Assembly (NCBI GenBank): GCA_003278705.1
Contig: QCDR01000013.1
Span: 1-40,822 of the forward strand
Reading direction: 5' to 3'
DNA: 40,822 nt
Source: Prochlorococcus sp. AG-355-J23
GTDB lineage: Bacteria > Cyanobacteriota > Cyanobacteriia > PCC-6307 > Cyanobiaceae
Shown here: positions 1 to 10,096 of the stretch, in pieces
Numbering within the stretch: the stretch's first letter is position 1
Layout: every line of letters begins with the position of its first letter
Notes under the pieces: model-generated
The model's input: the letters and a program-made list of their open reading frames with translations, nothing else
What the model was told of the DNA's origin: nothing
Databases searched by the model: none
Position numbers and translations under genes: made by a program

Positions 1-2326
1 TTATGTCATTTAATTCTAGATTATTAAAAATAACTATTTCATCAAGTCGATTTAAAAACTCAGGCTTGAAAAATTTTTTAAGTTCATAATCTACAACTTT
101 TTTAATTTCACTTCTATCTTCTTTTCTGACTGATAAATCATTTATTGATTGACTTCCTAGATTACTTGTGAGAACAATGATCGAATTTTTGAAATTTATT
201 GTACGACCTTGACCATCTGTAATGATTCCATCATCAAGAACCTGTAAGAGAATATCTAAGATATCTTTGTGAGCTTTCTCTATTTCATCTAGGAGTATTA
301 ATGAATAAGGATTTTTGCGCACAGCTTCAGTTAGTTGACCGCCTGATTCGAAACCTAAATATCCAGGAGGCGCACCTATGATTTTGCTAACTGAATGCTT
401 TTCCATATATTCGGACATATCCAATCTTGTAATTGAAGAATTTGTATCGAATATAATTTTTGCTGTCACTTTACTCAGCTCTGTCTTCCCAACACCTGTT
501 GGACCTAGAAAGAGGAAACTGGCTAATGGCTTGTTTGGATCATTTAGACCAGTCCTTGATCTCTTAATGGAATCTGCAACAGCTCTAATTGCACTATCTT
601 GACCAATGATGTTTTTTTTAAGGATCGACTCAAGGCTTAAAAGCTTCGCTTTTTCTGTCTGGTTTAAGTTTTGAACTGGAATTGAGGTCCACTTTGAAAC
701 AACTTCTGCAATATCATCAAAAGTAACCTCTTGCCTTAAAAGACTAGTCTCTCCATTTTTTTGAGAATTTACCAGGGACTCACTTTTTTCTATTAATTTT
801 TTTTGCAAAGAATTTAAAGTTCCAAATTCTAATTCTGCTGCTTTGTTGAGGTCAAAACTCCTTTTGGCTTGATCTATTTGCAATTGAACAGATTCAATTT
901 CTTCTTTTATGGTGCTAATCTCGTCAATTTCATCTTTTTCTTTTTTCCATTGAGCGCCTAATTCTGCCTGTTTATCTTTAAGGGATATAAGTTCATTATT
1001 GATTTTTTTTAATCTCTCTATAGAAAAATCATCCGTTTCTCTTTTTAAAGATAATTTTTCCATCTCAAATTGTAGAACTTTTCGATCAATTTCATCAATT
1101 TCTTCAGGTTTGGAAGTTATGACCATATTTAATCTTGAGGCTGCTTCATCGATTAGATCAATTGCTTTGTCAGGAAGAAATCTATCGTTAATATATCTTT
1201 CGCTAAGGGTTGCAGCAGCAACTAAAGCATTATCAGAAATTCTCACACTATGATGAACTTCGTATCTTTCTCTCAATCCTCTTAAAATTGATACAGTATC
1301 ATTTATTGAAGGAGCATCAACTTTTATCTTTTGAAATCTTCGTTCTAAAGCAGGATCTTTTTCTATATTTTGTTTATGTTCATTAATAGTTGTAGCACCA
1401 ATACATCTAAGTTCTCCTCTCGCAAGCATTGGTTTTAATAGATTGCTTGCATCTAAAGAACCTCCACTAGCGCCTGCACCAACTACCGTATGAATTTCAT
1501 CAATAAAAAGAATAATCTTACCGTCTGATTCTTTCACTTTCTTTAGAATATTTTTTATTCTTTCTTCAAATTCTCCGCGATATTTTGCGCCAGCTAAAAG
1601 TGAACCCATATCTAATGAAATCAGTTTCCTATCTTGTAGCGCAGAGGGTACATCGCCATTAATAATTCTTTGAGCTAACCCTTCTACAATGGCTGTTTTG
1701 CCAACCCCAGGTTCTCCAATAAGAACTGGATTATTTTTTGTTCTTCTACTCAATATTTGAATTGTTCTTCTAATTTCTTCATCTCTACCAATAACTGGGT
1801 CTAAAATCCCATCTCGTGCAGATTGAGTTAGATCAATACCATATTTTTCCAAAGACTCATTAGAACTATTAAATTCATTTTTTACTGCCGGATCTGACTT
1901 CATTTTTTTTATAATTTCAAGAAATTCTGGAATACCTTTTTGATTTAAAATTTGAAATCCATAATTATCATCATAAGTTAAACCGTAAACTAAGTGTTCT
2001 GTTGATATCACTACATCATTTAAAGTATTTTTAATATCATTTGCCTTCAAAAATATTTTGTGAAGAGTCTCACCAATATATAAATTATCTTGTTTATTTT
2101 TCATTTTTGCCTTCGCATTTAATGAAGAAATTATTTCCCTCTCAAGATCTTTTAGATTTACATTATTTTTTTTTAAAATATTTTTTGTAATATGGTCCTC
2201 TTTTATAAGAGCTAATATTAAATTATCAGAGTCTACGTTTTGTTGATAATTTTTATAAGCAATTTCTTTGGCTTGAATAAAAAAGTCCCAAGCAGAATTT
2301 GAAAATTCGCTTGGAACTATTTTCAT
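1..2326 (-). CDS. clpB: ATP-dependent disaggregase ClpB (3' end missing)
   Basis: Hsp100 chaperone that, with DnaK, pulls proteins out of aggregates in the cytosol. I translated 775 codons from the ATG at 2326 to the window edge without a stop; cyanobacterial ClpB is usually about 860-870 residues, so roughly 90 C-terminal residues lie outside. Visible in order: a Clp N-domain (about 1-145); AAA+ module 1 with Walker A GEPGVGKT at 204-211 and a Walker B-like ILFIDEIHT; a charged coiled-coil middle domain (about 400-510), which separates ClpB from ClpA and ClpC; and AAA+ module 2 with GPTGVGKT at 608-615 and the sensor-like LTSNLGS. The gene lies 70 bases downstream of petE on the same strand. 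The call is firm; which ClpB paralogue this is cannot be settled from the window. Confidence 0.95.
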   Translation of the reverse strand, partial: MKIVPSEFSNSAWDFFIQAKEIAYKNYQQNVDSDNLILALIKEDHITKNILKKNNVNLKDLEREIISSLNAKAKMKNKQDNLYIGETLHKIFLKANDIKNTLNDVVISTEHLVYGLTYDDNYGFQILNQKGIPEFLEIIKKMKSDPAVKNEFNSSNESLEKYGIDLTQSARDGILDPVIGRDEEIRRTIQILSRRTKNNPVLIGEPGVGKTAIVEGLAQRIINGDVPSALQDRKLISLDMGSLLAGAKYRGEFEERIKNILKKVKESDGKIILFIDEIHTVVGAGASGGSLDASNLLKPMLARGELRCIGATTINEHKQNIEKDPALERRFQKIKVDAPSINDTVSILRGLRERYEVHHSVRISDNALVAAATLSERYINDRFLPDKAIDLIDEAASRLNMVITSKPEEIDEIDRKVLQFEMEKLSLKRETDDFSIERLKKINNELISLKDKQAELGAQWKKEKDEIDEISTIKEEIESVQLQIDQAKRSFDLNKAAELEFGTLNSLQKKLIEKSESLVNSQKNGETSLLRQEVTFDDIAEVVSKWTSIPVQNLNQTEKAKLLSLESILKKNIIGQDSAIRAVADSIKRSRTGLNDPNKPLASFLFLGPTGVGKTELSKVTAKIIFDTNSSITRLDMSEYMEKHSVSKIIGAPPGYLGFESGGQLTEAVRKNPYSLILLDEIEKAHKDILDILLQVLDDGIITDGQGRTINFKNSIIVLTSNLGSQSINDLSVRKEDRSEIKKVVDYELKKFFKPEFLNRLDEIVIFNNLELNDI

Positions 2327-2396
2327 CAATCAAAATTTGAATATGAACGTAATATATATTAAGTCAAAAAGAGTTCTTAACTATTTATAAGATTTT

Positions 2397-2747
2397 TTAT
2401 TCAACAATAACTTTACCTACCATTCCAGCTCCTCTGTGTGGCTCGCAATAGTAATCATAAGTTCCAGCAGTATCAAATGTTTCTTCCCAAGACTCTCCTG
2501 GGGCAAAAGCTAGGTCCGCATGACTTAATTCCTCATGCCCATCAAAAACAGCATTGTGAGGGGCAAGTTTATTGTTGACGAATTTAACTGTATCACCAGC
2601 ACTAATGGTTACTGTACTTGGTTCAAATGCAAGCATTCCAGCATCCGTTCCGAGTTTTACTTCAACAGTCTTAGCTGAAACTGATGAAATACCTAGACCT
2701 AGAGTTAAAACTATTGCAAATAACCCTGCAAAGATTGAACGTAACAT
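2397..2747 (-). CDS. petE: plastocyanin precursor
   Basis: Small type I copper protein of the thylakoid lumen that carries electrons from cytochrome b6f to photosystem I. The 116-residue precursor has a hydrophobic signal peptide with a likely cut after V-S-A at residue 25, leaving a mature protein of about 91 residues. The four copper ligands are in place: H64 (in APHNAVF), then C101, H104 and M109 in the C-terminal motif CEPHRGAGM. Length and motifs match cyanobacterial plastocyanin. It has its own upstream gap of 59 bases containing a plausible promoter, as expected for a highly expressed gene between two co-oriented genes. Confidence 0.97.
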   Translation of the reverse strand: MLRSIFAGLFAIVLTLGLGISSVSAKTVEVKLGTDAGMLAFEPSTVTISAGDTVKFVNNKLAPHNAVFDGHEELSHADLAFAPGESWEETFDTAGTYDYYCEPHRGAGMVGKVIVE

Positions 2748-2761
2748 AATAAAAATTTGCT

Positions 2762-2790
2762 TATCTATATATATTACAAGGCTTTGGTAA
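2762..2790 (-). promoter_or_regulatory. possible petE promoter
   Basis: Read on the minus strand, TTACCA (2790-2785) is followed after 17 bases by TAGATA (2767-2762), overlapping TATAGA and a TATA-rich run. The spacing suits a sigma-70-type promoter, but the match is only partial and the leader to the petE ATG would be about 10 bases. The site is tentative. Confidence 0.3.
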
Positions 2791-2806
2791 CCTAACTGCG
2801 AGAATT

Positions 2807-3790
2807 TTAATTGTTATTACAGCTTGGTAACTTTGATAACCTTAAAATATCATTCAGTGACTTGGCATGACTTTTAAGTTTGAAAGTCTCAGGATTAGTG
2901 ATGGGGACATGATTAAAGTCATATTTTTTGATACTGAAGCTATCCCAAGGAGTAGTTTGGATTGGAAGAATTCTTAATAATATTTTTAGAATTTTTTTTG
3001 TAAGCGGTATCGCAAAAAATCTCCTCATATTATGTCTTTTTAACAGTGTAATTATGGCATCATCAATTGAAATGAATTTTTGACCTAGCACAAATTTTCT
3101 AAAGCCTTTGTATTGTTCTTCTTTATGATTTTTAATTAGAAACCCGCAAATCTGGGCGATATCATTTGCGTGTATAAAGTGAAATTTAGAATCGAGTTTT
3201 AAAAATCTTGCTAACCAAAGCCATTTGCCAATTTCTTTCAATCCACTTGTTAAATAACTCACAGGATATTTACTTTTTTTTCCAAGATTCCCTCCAAAAA
3301 CCAAGGTAGGGAAAACAGCGAATGTTTTTTCTGCAAATGAGCTTTCTCTAAGTCTCTGGAAACATTCATATTTTGTTTGAATGTACTCTGTTCCATAAAT
3401 CAATGATTCCCTCATTAATTCTGTTTGGGTATCAAGAATACTAGCTGTTGAAAAATAAATAATCTTTTCTAACTTTTCAATATCAAGCATTTCTAGTAAT
3501 TCTTCAAAAGCTTTAATATTTACTTCATAGGCTCTTTTGGGATCTCCCCAAGCTGTAGCAGTATGTATTAGGTAATTAATTTGACTAATTTCCTTTTTAT
3601 ACCTATTTGATTCCCTGATATCGCACACCACTAACTTGACTTTTTTATTTTCTTGAACAGAAATTGGTAACTTACTTTTGTCTCTTACCATGAGATAAAG
3701 CCTGAATTTTGTGTTTTTCAAAAACCAATCAACTAAATATTGGCCAACACATCCATTAGCGCCTGTTATTAATAAGTTTTTATATGCCAA
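2807..3790 (-). CDS. NAD-dependent epimerase/dehydratase-like protein
   Basis: Extended short-chain dehydrogenase/reductase fold. The N-terminus carries the Rossmann nucleotide motif TGANGCVG (about residues 9-16), then an acidic cofactor region (VVCDIRES). A YIQTK near residue 137 fits the catalytic YxxxK, and serine-rich FSTAS lies upstream of it. The substrate is unknown: members of this superfamily act on nucleotide sugars, sterols, flavonoids or carotenoid-like compounds. The C-terminal 80 residues are basic and hydrophobic and could associate with membranes. The gene starts 8 bases after hemE stops, so the two are probably cotranscribed, but this does not fix a function. Confidence 0.8.
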   Translation of the reverse strand: MAYKNLLITGANGCVGQYLVDWFLKNTKFRLYLMVRDKSKLPISVQENKKVKLVVCDIRESNRYKKEISQINYLIHTATAWGDPKRAYEVNIKAFEELLEMLDIEKLEKIIYFSTASILDTQTELMRESLIYGTEYIQTKYECFQRLRESSFAEKTFAVFPTLVFGGNLGKKSKYPVSYLTSGLKEIGKWLWLARFLKLDSKFHFIHANDIAQICGFLIKNHKEEQYKGFRKFVLGQKFISIDDAIITLLKRHNMRRFFAIPLTKKILKILLRILPIQTTPWDSFSIKKYDFNHVPITNPETFKLKSHAKSLNDILRLSKLPSCNNN

Positions 3791-3798
3791 GACTTTGA

Positions 3799-4839
3799 CT
3801 AGTAAGTGAGTGTTTTCCCATGTTCAAAAAATGTTTGAGCATTTTCTTCTGGAGTCCCTGGTAGAATCCCATGACCCAAATTAAGAATATATTTCCTGTC
3901 TTTAGTTTTATTGAAAGTATTATCTATCCTTTCTTTTATTGATTCTTTGTTTCCGAATAAAATGCCAGGGTCAACATTACCTTGAATTCCAATCCCCCTG
4001 GGGATTCTTTTACAAGCCTCTTCAATATCTACTGTCCAGTCTAATGAAATTATATCTACTCCAGTTTTTGCCATTCTTTCCAGTACCCCAGCACTTCCTG
4101 AAATGTAAAGAATTATTGGTGTTTCAGGGTATTCCGCTTTTACAATTTCAACAACTTTTTTTTGATACGGCCCAGCAAAGATATCATAATCTTGTGGGCT
4201 TAATTGGCCTGCCCATGAATCAAAAATTTGTACTACTTGCGCTCCAGATTTTATTTGATATTTAAGATATTCACCAATAGATTTTGCAAAATGATCAAGA
4301 AGTTTATGCAGTAAATCTGGTTCATTAAAAGCCATTGATTTTATTAAGGAATAATTTTTACTGCTTTTACCTTCAACTACATATGCAGCAAGAGTCCAAG
4401 GTGCGCCAACAAAACCTAAAACAGTTGCCTCATTATTCACATCTTTTTTTAGTGAAGAAAGAACTTGCCCAACAAAGCTTAAACTCTCGCTTGGATTTAA
4501 TTCTCTTAAATGTTCTACCTGATTAAGAGTTCTTATTGGGTCCTCAATAATTGGACCTTTACTTTCTATTATTTCAAAATTTATGCCCATCCCTGGAAGA
4601 GGTGTGAGAATATCTGAAAAAAGGATCACACCATCCGGTTTGAAAGCATGAAAAGGCTGCATTGAAATCTCATATGATAGTTCTGGATTTTCAGACCTCT
4701 CTCTAAAGCTTGGGTAACGCTCCCTTAAATCTCTATAGATTTTCATATATCTTCCTGCTTGCCTCATCATCCATACTGGAGGTCTATTGACTTTTTTACC
4801 TAAGGCGGCAGAAAGTAGTAGCGGTAAATCTTGACCCAT
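3799..4839 (-). CDS. hemE: uroporphyrinogen decarboxylase
   Basis: Removes the four acetate carboxyls of uroporphyrinogen III to give coproporphyrinogen III, on the route to heme, chlorophyll and bilins. The 346-residue length is normal. Family signatures are clear: [12 protein letters not shown] (21-32) with the two arginines that bind substrate carboxylates, the catalytic aspartate D76 in [12 protein letters not shown], and the C-terminal [10 protein letters not shown] with H323. It heads a pair with the epimerase-like gene and is preceded by a 117-base gap after glgB. Confidence 0.97.
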   Translation of the reverse strand: MGQDLPLLLSAALGKKVNRPPVWMMRQAGRYMKIYRDLRERYPSFRERSENPELSYEISMQPFHAFKPDGVILFSDILTPLPGMGINFEIIESKGPIIEDPIRTLNQVEHLRELNPSESLSFVGQVLSSLKKDVNNEATVLGFVGAPWTLAAYVVEGKSSKNYSLIKSMAFNEPDLLHKLLDHFAKSIGEYLKYQIKSGAQVVQIFDSWAGQLSPQDYDIFAGPYQKKVVEIVKAEYPETPIILYISGSAGVLERMAKTGVDIISLDWTVDIEEACKRIPRGIGIQGNVDPGILFGNKESIKERIDNTFNKTKDRKYILNLGHGILPGTPEENAQTFFEHGKTLTY

Positions 4840-4913
4840 TTTTCAATTCGATATTTTAAAAAAAAATTAAAATCCAACTTAAAAATCTTACAATGTAAAG
4901 CAGAGCAAAAGCG

Positions 4914-4934
4914 TTATATGAACATTTATATGAA
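4914..4934. repeat. direct repeat TTATATGAA x2 in the glgB-hemE gap
   Basis: Two exact 9-base copies of TTATATGAA (4914-4922 and 4926-4934), 12 bases apart start to start, in the 117-base gap between glgB and hemE. No gene or RNA was recognised in this gap (4840-4956). The repeat could be a regulator half-site pair upstream of hemE, or chance in AT-rich DNA. Confidence 0.35.
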
Positions 4935-4956
4935 GCACTAAATTAAATGAGCCTTC

Positions 4957-7221
4957 TTATTTTTTTGATTGATGTTTGAATATACTTACGCTTAATGGGG
5001 GCAAAGCAAGTTCTAGAGCATTTTGATAATCATGAATATTGTAATTTATAGTTTCTTTCCCCCCCATATTTCCTTTGTTACTACCCCCGTATCTTGAGCC
5101 ATCTGAATTAAATATTTCTTTATAAAATCCTTCCACAGGAACACCTACTTTGTATGAACCATGGGTATTAGGTGTAAAGTTAGCAACAACAACAAGCCAC
5201 TCATTGGTATCGTTTTCTCTTCTCATGAAACTTATAACCGAATTAGATTTGTCATTACAATCTATCCATTGGAATCCATAAGGATCAAAGTCATTTTTCC
5301 ATAAAGCAGGTTCATTTTTATAAAGAACGTTTAGGTCATCAATCAAATTTCTGATACCTTTATGGGGCTCAAATTCTAGTAACTCCCATTGTAGATCATC
5401 CCAAACATTCCATTCTTGTCTTTGCCCAAATTCCATTCCCATAAATATTGTTTTTTTACCAGGGTGGGTCCACATATAAGTTAGTAATGCTCGAGTATTT
5501 GCATATTTCTTCCAGTCATCGCCAGGCATTTTATGCAAAAGATGACTTTTACCATGGACAACCTCATCATGACTAAGTGCAAGCATAAAGTTTTCTGTAT
5601 AGTTATATGTAATTGAGAAAGTCACGCTATTTTGATGGAATTGTCTAAACCAAGGATCTATTTCAAAATAATCAAGCATATCGTGCATCCATCCCATATT
5701 CCATTTCAAGTTAAACCCTAACCCTCCCATGTCAGTTGGTTTGGTTACCATTGGCCAAGTTGTTGATTCTTCAGCAATAGAAAGTGCACCTGGGAAGTGT
5801 TGGAAGAGTACATGATTAGCCTGTTGAAGAAATTTAACGGCTTCTATATTTTCATTCCCACCATTTTCATTGGGTATCCATTCTCCATCAGGACGTAGAT
5901 AATCTCTGTAAAGCATAGAAGCTACAGCATCTACTCTTATGCCATCAATATGAAACTCTTCAAACCAATAAACGAGATTTGCTACTAAGAAATTTCTTAC
6001 TTCGTTTCTGCTGTAATTAAATATTAGGGTTCCCCATTCTTTGTGTTCACCTATTCGTGAATCTCCATGCTCATAAAGATGGCAGCCATCAAAAAATGCT
6101 AAACCATGCTTATCTTTTGGAAAATGACCGGGCACCCAATCAAGAATTACGCCTATGCCCTCTTCATGACATTTATTTACAAACTCTCTAAATTCATTTG
6201 GGGTGCCAAATCTACTTGTTGGTGCATACCAGCCTGTAACTTGGTATCCCCATGAACCATCGAAAGGATGTTCAGATATTGGCATTAGTTCAATATGAGT
6301 GAATCCTCTTTCTTTTACGTAAGGGATTAGTTTCTTGGTTAATTCTGGATAAGTTAATAATCGTGAACCAGGTTTTAAATCGGCTGCAGGTACTGGGTCT
6401 CTTGGTTCACCATTGTCCTCCAGATATTTATTATCTGTTGATTCATGAAGCCAACTCCCTAAATGCATTTCATAAACTGAAATTGGCTTGTTAATTTGAC
6501 TTGAAGAATCTCTATTTGAAATCCAAGAACTATCATTCCAATTAAAGTTTTTCAATTTTGAAACTATTGAACCATTTTGAGGTCTGATTTCATGAAGGAA
6601 ACCATATGGATCAGCTTTCTCATAAATATGACCTTGTTGTGTTCTAATTTCGTATTTATATGTGTCGCCTTCTTGCATCGTTGGCATGAATAGTTCCCAA
6701 ATTCCCCCTAATCTTTTTTGCATTGGATGATGTCTTCCATCCCAAGAATTTATATCTCCAATTATCGAGATTGATTTTGCATTTGGAGCCCAAATGCAAA
6801 ACATGACTCCTTTTTGATTCTTTTCTTCAATGAGATGTGCTCCCATCTTTTCCCAAATATGATGATGATTACCTTCTGCAAAAAGATGTCTATCAACTTC
6901 CCCCATCCACTCTTCTCTATATGACCAAGGATCATGTTGCGTATGTGTGATCCCTCCCCGTGAAATATTTATTTCGTAATTATAATTTGGATTTTCAGGC
7001 AGAATAGCTTCAAAAAGCCATTTATGGTTTATGCTTACTGCCTTATAGGTATTGTTTTTAAAATTTATTTTAACTTCGTCGGCTTCAGGCATCCATACTC
7101 TTATCACCCATTTTTCTTCATAAAAATGAGGACCTAATATTTTTAATGGATTATCATTGCAACAATTTTCTAGGTTGATAGCTTCTGATTTAATCCAGTC
7201 TGCTTGAATTGTCTCTATCAT
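4957..7221 (-). CDS. glgB: 1,4-alpha-glucan branching enzyme
   Basis: Introduces alpha-1,6 branches into glycogen (GH13 family, cytosolic). The 754 residues contain two N-terminal beta-sandwich/CBM48-like regions, the second with [18 protein letters not shown], followed by the GH13 barrel. Conserved regions are complete: [13 protein letters not shown] with the nucleophile D431, the acid/base E484 in IAEEST, and the third aspartate in [10 protein letters not shown] (about D552). The spacing D431-E484 is 53 residues, the same as in the Escherichia coli enzyme. A C-terminal all-beta domain follows. The partner synthase glgA is at 34425 in another operon, and glgC is not in this window. Confidence 0.97.
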   Translation of the reverse strand: MIETIQADWIKSEAINLENCCNDNPLKILGPHFYEEKWVIRVWMPEADEVKINFKNNTYKAVSINHKWLFEAILPENPNYNYEINISRGGITHTQHDPWSYREEWMGEVDRHLFAEGNHHHIWEKMGAHLIEEKNQKGVMFCIWAPNAKSISIIGDINSWDGRHHPMQKRLGGIWELFMPTMQEGDTYKYEIRTQQGHIYEKADPYGFLHEIRPQNGSIVSKLKNFNWNDSSWISNRDSSSQINKPISVYEMHLGSWLHESTDNKYLEDNGEPRDPVPAADLKPGSRLLTYPELTKKLIPYVKERGFTHIELMPISEHPFDGSWGYQVTGWYAPTSRFGTPNEFREFVNKCHEEGIGVILDWVPGHFPKDKHGLAFFDGCHLYEHGDSRIGEHKEWGTLIFNYSRNEVRNFLVANLVYWFEEFHIDGIRVDAVASMLYRDYLRPDGEWIPNENGGNENIEAVKFLQQANHVLFQHFPGALSIAEESTTWPMVTKPTDMGGLGFNLKWNMGWMHDMLDYFEIDPWFRQFHQNSVTFSITYNYTENFMLALSHDEVVHGKSHLLHKMPGDDWKKYANTRALLTYMWTHPGKKTIFMGMEFGQRQEWNVWDDLQWELLEFEPHKGIRNLIDDLNVLYKNEPALWKNDFDPYGFQWIDCNDKSNSVISFMRRENDTNEWLVVVANFTPNTHGSYKVGVPVEGFYKEIFNSDGSRYGGSNKGNMGGKETINYNIHDYQNALELALPPLSVSIFKHQSKK

Positions 7222-7273
7222 GACTGGTATATATTAAGGATTAATGATATCAAATGATTAACCAAAAAAATAA

Positions 7274-8854
7274 TTATTTATAAAAAAAAGGGGTCATTTT
7301 CATAAATGTTTTATTAAGGCTAAAACTTAAAGTAATAACTCTATGATTTGCTGAAGGCGCTCCAACATTCCCCTCCCCAAATCCAGGATTAACTCCAATG
7401 GCGGGATAGGCTGATGCAGATATAGATAAGCGAAGCTTGCTATTTTTAATCAAACAAATATTTGTTGGCTGCATTGTTATTTGATAAAGGCATTCTTCGT
7501 TGATTTTGGAGTTTTTAACCCTTAAGAATCCTGTTGAAAATTGATTCACCTTTGCTTTCCCTTCTTCAACTAGAGATAAAGCAAGGCAGATATCGAAATT
7601 GGGCTGATCACTTTTTACTTGGATTTCTAATTTGGGAACTCCTCTTAAGTATTGTTCTTCTTTAAAAGATTTGGTTTGAAAAACACCTACATCTAGACGT
7701 TTATCAATAATACCTCTATTAAACTTTCCTGGATTTGGACCTAAATGACCACCGTCAGATGGAGTAGGTCTCCATGGGTCATTAACAATTGTGAACCACC
7801 CTGATCCTTTTGAATTTATGGTCAGACTTCCATCTTCAACCTCTACATTTGCGGTGCCATCGCTTTTGAGCCTAAAAATAAATTCAGGGTGAAATTTATT
7901 ATCTAATTCTTCCCATTTATTTAATGAAATATTCCATATTTTTTTCTCGTCTTTAAAATTCTTAAAATTAAATTTTGCATCTGATTTTAAATGTTTATCA
8001 AAAAATTTTAATAAAGATTCTTGTGATCCCTCCCACCAATTTAGATGTGTCGCATTCCCAATAATAATCTCTGGGCTTCCACCAGCTTCTTTAGATTTTT
8101 TATAAAGATCAAAGGCACCTTTTAAATGTGGATCCCAAAGTCCTCCAATAATTAACATAGGTTGTTTAATCCATGTTGAAATTGGCTTAAATTCTTCAAA
8201 TGGGCGAGCATGATTTAAATTTTTAAGCCAATCCAAAACAAAGCTATTAGGGTCATATTTTTTTAAAGTATCAATTCCCTCCCTTAAATAACTTTTATTT
8301 TCTAAGGATAATCTTATCTTTTCCCACTCAAGCAATTTATTTTCTCTTTTCATTTTTAGTGCTGCGATTTGAAGTCCCCATGCAATATTGTTATGCCACC
8401 AATATGCTCCTCCCTCTGAGCACCAATGATCCTTAATATTCAGCCCAGTCATTGCTGGAGATAAACAATCCGGGGGCTTTGAATTTAATTCACCAGTTAG
8501 TTGAGTAAAGCCTTGATATGAAAAACCATATAAGCCAAGTTTTCCATTACATTCTTTTAGAGACCTTACCCATTCATGTGTTTCTGAAGTATCGCTAGCT
8601 TCTTGAGAAAAACCTTTAAAAACTCCTTCAGAAGAACCCATTCCTCTAACATCTTGAATTATTACCATATACCCTTTGGAAACCCACCATTCTGGATGAG
8701 AATAGGTAATAGTTGAAGCTATTTCCCTGCCATATGGTTGTCTCATCAATAATGCAGGCCATGGCCCATTACTATTAGGTAACCAAATCCTAGATATAAG
8801 TTTTACTCCATCTCTAAGTACTAGAGACTTGTCAAACCATCTTGAACCAGACAT
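7274..8854 (-). CDS. CocE/NonD-family alpha/beta hydrolase (peptidase S15-like)
   Basis: Serine hydrolase of the X-Pro dipeptidyl-peptidase/cocaine-esterase family. The N-terminal alpha/beta domain has the nucleophile S112 in GFSYQG, D241 in GGLWDPH and H270 in NATHLNWW, a complete catalytic triad. The C-terminal half is the beta-rich PepX-C domain, with its usual WRP and GH elements near the middle and NHRV near the end. 526 residues is within family range, and no signal peptide is visible. Substrate specificity cannot be read; acyl esters, beta-lactam-like amides and Xaa-Pro peptides are all known for relatives. It sits 8 bases after the small secreted protein gene. Confidence 0.85.
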   Translation of the reverse strand: MSGSRWFDKSLVLRDGVKLISRIWLPNSNGPWPALLMRQPYGREIASTITYSHPEWWVSKGYMVIIQDVRGMGSSEGVFKGFSQEASDTSETHEWVRSLKECNGKLGLYGFSYQGFTQLTGELNSKPPDCLSPAMTGLNIKDHWCSEGGAYWWHNNIAWGLQIAALKMKRENKLLEWEKIRLSLENKSYLREGIDTLKKYDPNSFVLDWLKNLNHARPFEEFKPISTWIKQPMLIIGGLWDPHLKGAFDLYKKSKEAGGSPEIIIGNATHLNWWEGSQESLLKFFDKHLKSDAKFNFKNFKDEKKIWNISLNKWEELDNKFHPEFIFRLKSDGTANVEVEDGSLTINSKGSGWFTIVNDPWRPTPSDGGHLGPNPGKFNRGIIDKRLDVGVFQTKSFKEEQYLRGVPKLEIQVKSDQPNFDICLALSLVEEGKAKVNQFSTGFLRVKNSKINEECLYQITMQPTNICLIKNSKLRLSISASAYPAIGVNPGFGEGNVGAPSANHRVITLSFSLNKTFMKMTPFFYK

Positions 8855-8862
8855 TTAGGGTT

Positions 8863-9129
8863 TTAGATAATGTCTGGGCAGTGCAGCCCAATGACGTAAA
8901 TAGAATAGATCTCTGCGTTAACAGGAATTAACTTTTTTTTGTTTGATACATACTCTATAGCTTTATCTGAACTGGCAGAAATGCCTTTTGCATTAAATTC
9001 TCTAAACTTATTACATAAATTCCTAGCTTCGTTTGGATTCTTTTTTACAGTTTCCAGTAAGTTAGATTGACTTAAAACAGGGTATAAAGAGTTGAAAAAC
9101 AAAAATAAAAAAAATAACAAGGATTTCAT
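8863..9129 (-). CDS. small secreted protein, function unknown
   Basis: The 88-residue product starts with a lysine and a strongly hydrophobic stretch (about residues 3-19), with a plausible signal peptidase site near residue 20 (V-L-S before Q). The mature part of about 68 residues holds just two cysteines, C39 in RNLCNKF and C84 in LHCPD, which could form one disulfide after export. I recognise no family. The gene lies between a DUF4332 gene and the CocE-type hydrolase on the same strand, with gaps of 41 and 8 bases, so cotranscription with the hydrolase is likely. That it is a real gene is supported by the signal peptide and the packing. Confidence 0.7.
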   Translation of the reverse strand: MKSLLFFLFLFFNSLYPVLSQSNLLETVKKNPNEARNLCNKFREFNAKGISASSDKAIEYVSNKKKLIPVNAEIYSIYVIGLHCPDII

Positions 9130-9170
9130 TATTACTAACTTTTTTCTAAATTCTACATTAAAAAATTTTT

Positions 9171-9590
9171 TTATCCAAGATTTATATTAGGGTTTTCGAT
9201 TTGACTAGCTATTTTAATCCATTTTTTTAAGAGAGTAAAAGTTGTAGCCGTCTCAGTTTTTACTCTAAGAATTCTTTCTAATCTACCAATTTTGCGTTCT
9301 AATTCATAAGGGGTAGATAGTGATAATGATTTAAGAGAAGATATACCGCAATGTAAAAGTAGATATGCTTGCGGTGGAGAAATTCCAATTTCTTTTTTAA
9401 AAATAGCTATAGCTCTAATTTTCTTTAGATTATTCAATGTACATAGTGAAGATTTTCTTTGAATCTCATTTATATCTGAGTCCAAAAGATTACTTATTTT
9501 TTCAAAGTCAGTTAGATTGTTTTGAATAAAAAAAGATTTCTCATGTCTAAAATTAGTTGGCAAAAAATCTAAAAATGTTTTACTTTCCAT
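9171..9590 (-). CDS. DUF4332-type cyanobacterial protein
   Basis: 139-residue, probably cytosolic, all-helical protein. The C-terminal half (about 65-130) has the pattern of cyanobacterial DUF4332 proteins: KKEIGISPPQAYLLLHCGI, then a segment ending TPYELERKIGRLER, and finally a tryptophan-containing helix (KKWIKIA). DUF4332 is related to helix-hairpin-helix modules, which bind DNA nonspecifically, but no activity is established. It is 10 bases downstream of ycf51. Confidence 0.65.
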   Translation of the reverse strand: MESKTFLDFLPTNFRHEKSFFIQNNLTDFEKISNLLDSDINEIQRKSSLCTLNNLKKIRAIAIFKKEIGISPPQAYLLLHCGISSLKSLSLSTPYELERKIGRLERILRVKTETATTFTLLKKWIKIASQIENPNINLG

Positions 9591-9600
9591 TTTTTAAAAA

Positions 9601-10044
9601 CTAATTCATTTTGACATTCTTCTGAACTTCTCCTAAAACCACTGGTTTACTTACACCATCTGAAATTTTTTCAAGTTTTCTTATCTTTATTTTGACATTT
9701 GCACCAGATCTGCTACCTTTCCTTAAGTTTTCAGATAATTGTTCTAGAGTTGGTTGAATAGATTCTTCTGGGAAATTATCATCTGCTTTAACAATAATCA
9801 AATCGAACCCATTGTCATAAACAATTGGAACATATTTTGCACCTTCTATTACAACCTTTTCGGAGTAACTTTGTATAAAAGCCCAACTACTTAAAGAAAG
9901 TAATAATGAGAAAATGGTTGCTCCAATTATTCTAAATTTAAACCCAAAATTCAATATAAAAGCTGCTATTGTGCAAATGAAAAGAAATATTCCAAAGTAT
10001 CCAAAAATTTTGGGTGTGTTCTCTAATAGTTCAAAAAAAGACAT
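9601..10044 (-). CDS. ycf51: Ycf51-family (DUF2518) membrane protein
   Basis: 147 residues with two N-terminal membrane segments (about 14-34 and 39-58) and a soluble C-terminal domain. The pattern GAKYVPIVYDNGFD, then SKPVVLGEVQ near the end, matches the Ycf51 family found in cyanobacteria and some algal plastid genomes. Function is unknown. It is first in the minus-strand run and faces the TamB-like gene across only 52 bases, so both promoters must share that space. Confidence 0.75.
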   Translation of the reverse strand: MSFFELLENTPKIFGYFGIFLFICTIAAFILNFGFKFRIIGATIFSLLLSLSSWAFIQSYSEKVVIEGAKYVPIVYDNGFDLIIVKADDNFPEESIQPTLEQLSENLRKGSRSGANVKIKIRKLEKISDGVSKPVVLGEVQKNVKMN

Positions 10045-10096
10045 TTAGTGGCTTTGACCTAATTAATTTCTTATATTTTGTAAGCCTACTCTATTT

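Noticed and set aside
2327..2396. Possible petE terminator before clpB
   Set aside because: Only short A/T arms (TTAAG/CTTAA) with a 12-base loop and no G+C stem were seen; not supported.
3939..4526. Plus-strand open frames within hemE
   Set aside because: hemE on the minus strand has all catalytic motifs; the antisense products have no family features.
7238..7263. Imperfect inverted repeat (GG-A-TTAAT ... ATTAACC) between the CocE-type gene and glgB, considered as a terminator
   Set aside because: AT-only apart from two end pairs, an 11-base loop, and no T run on the minus strand after it.
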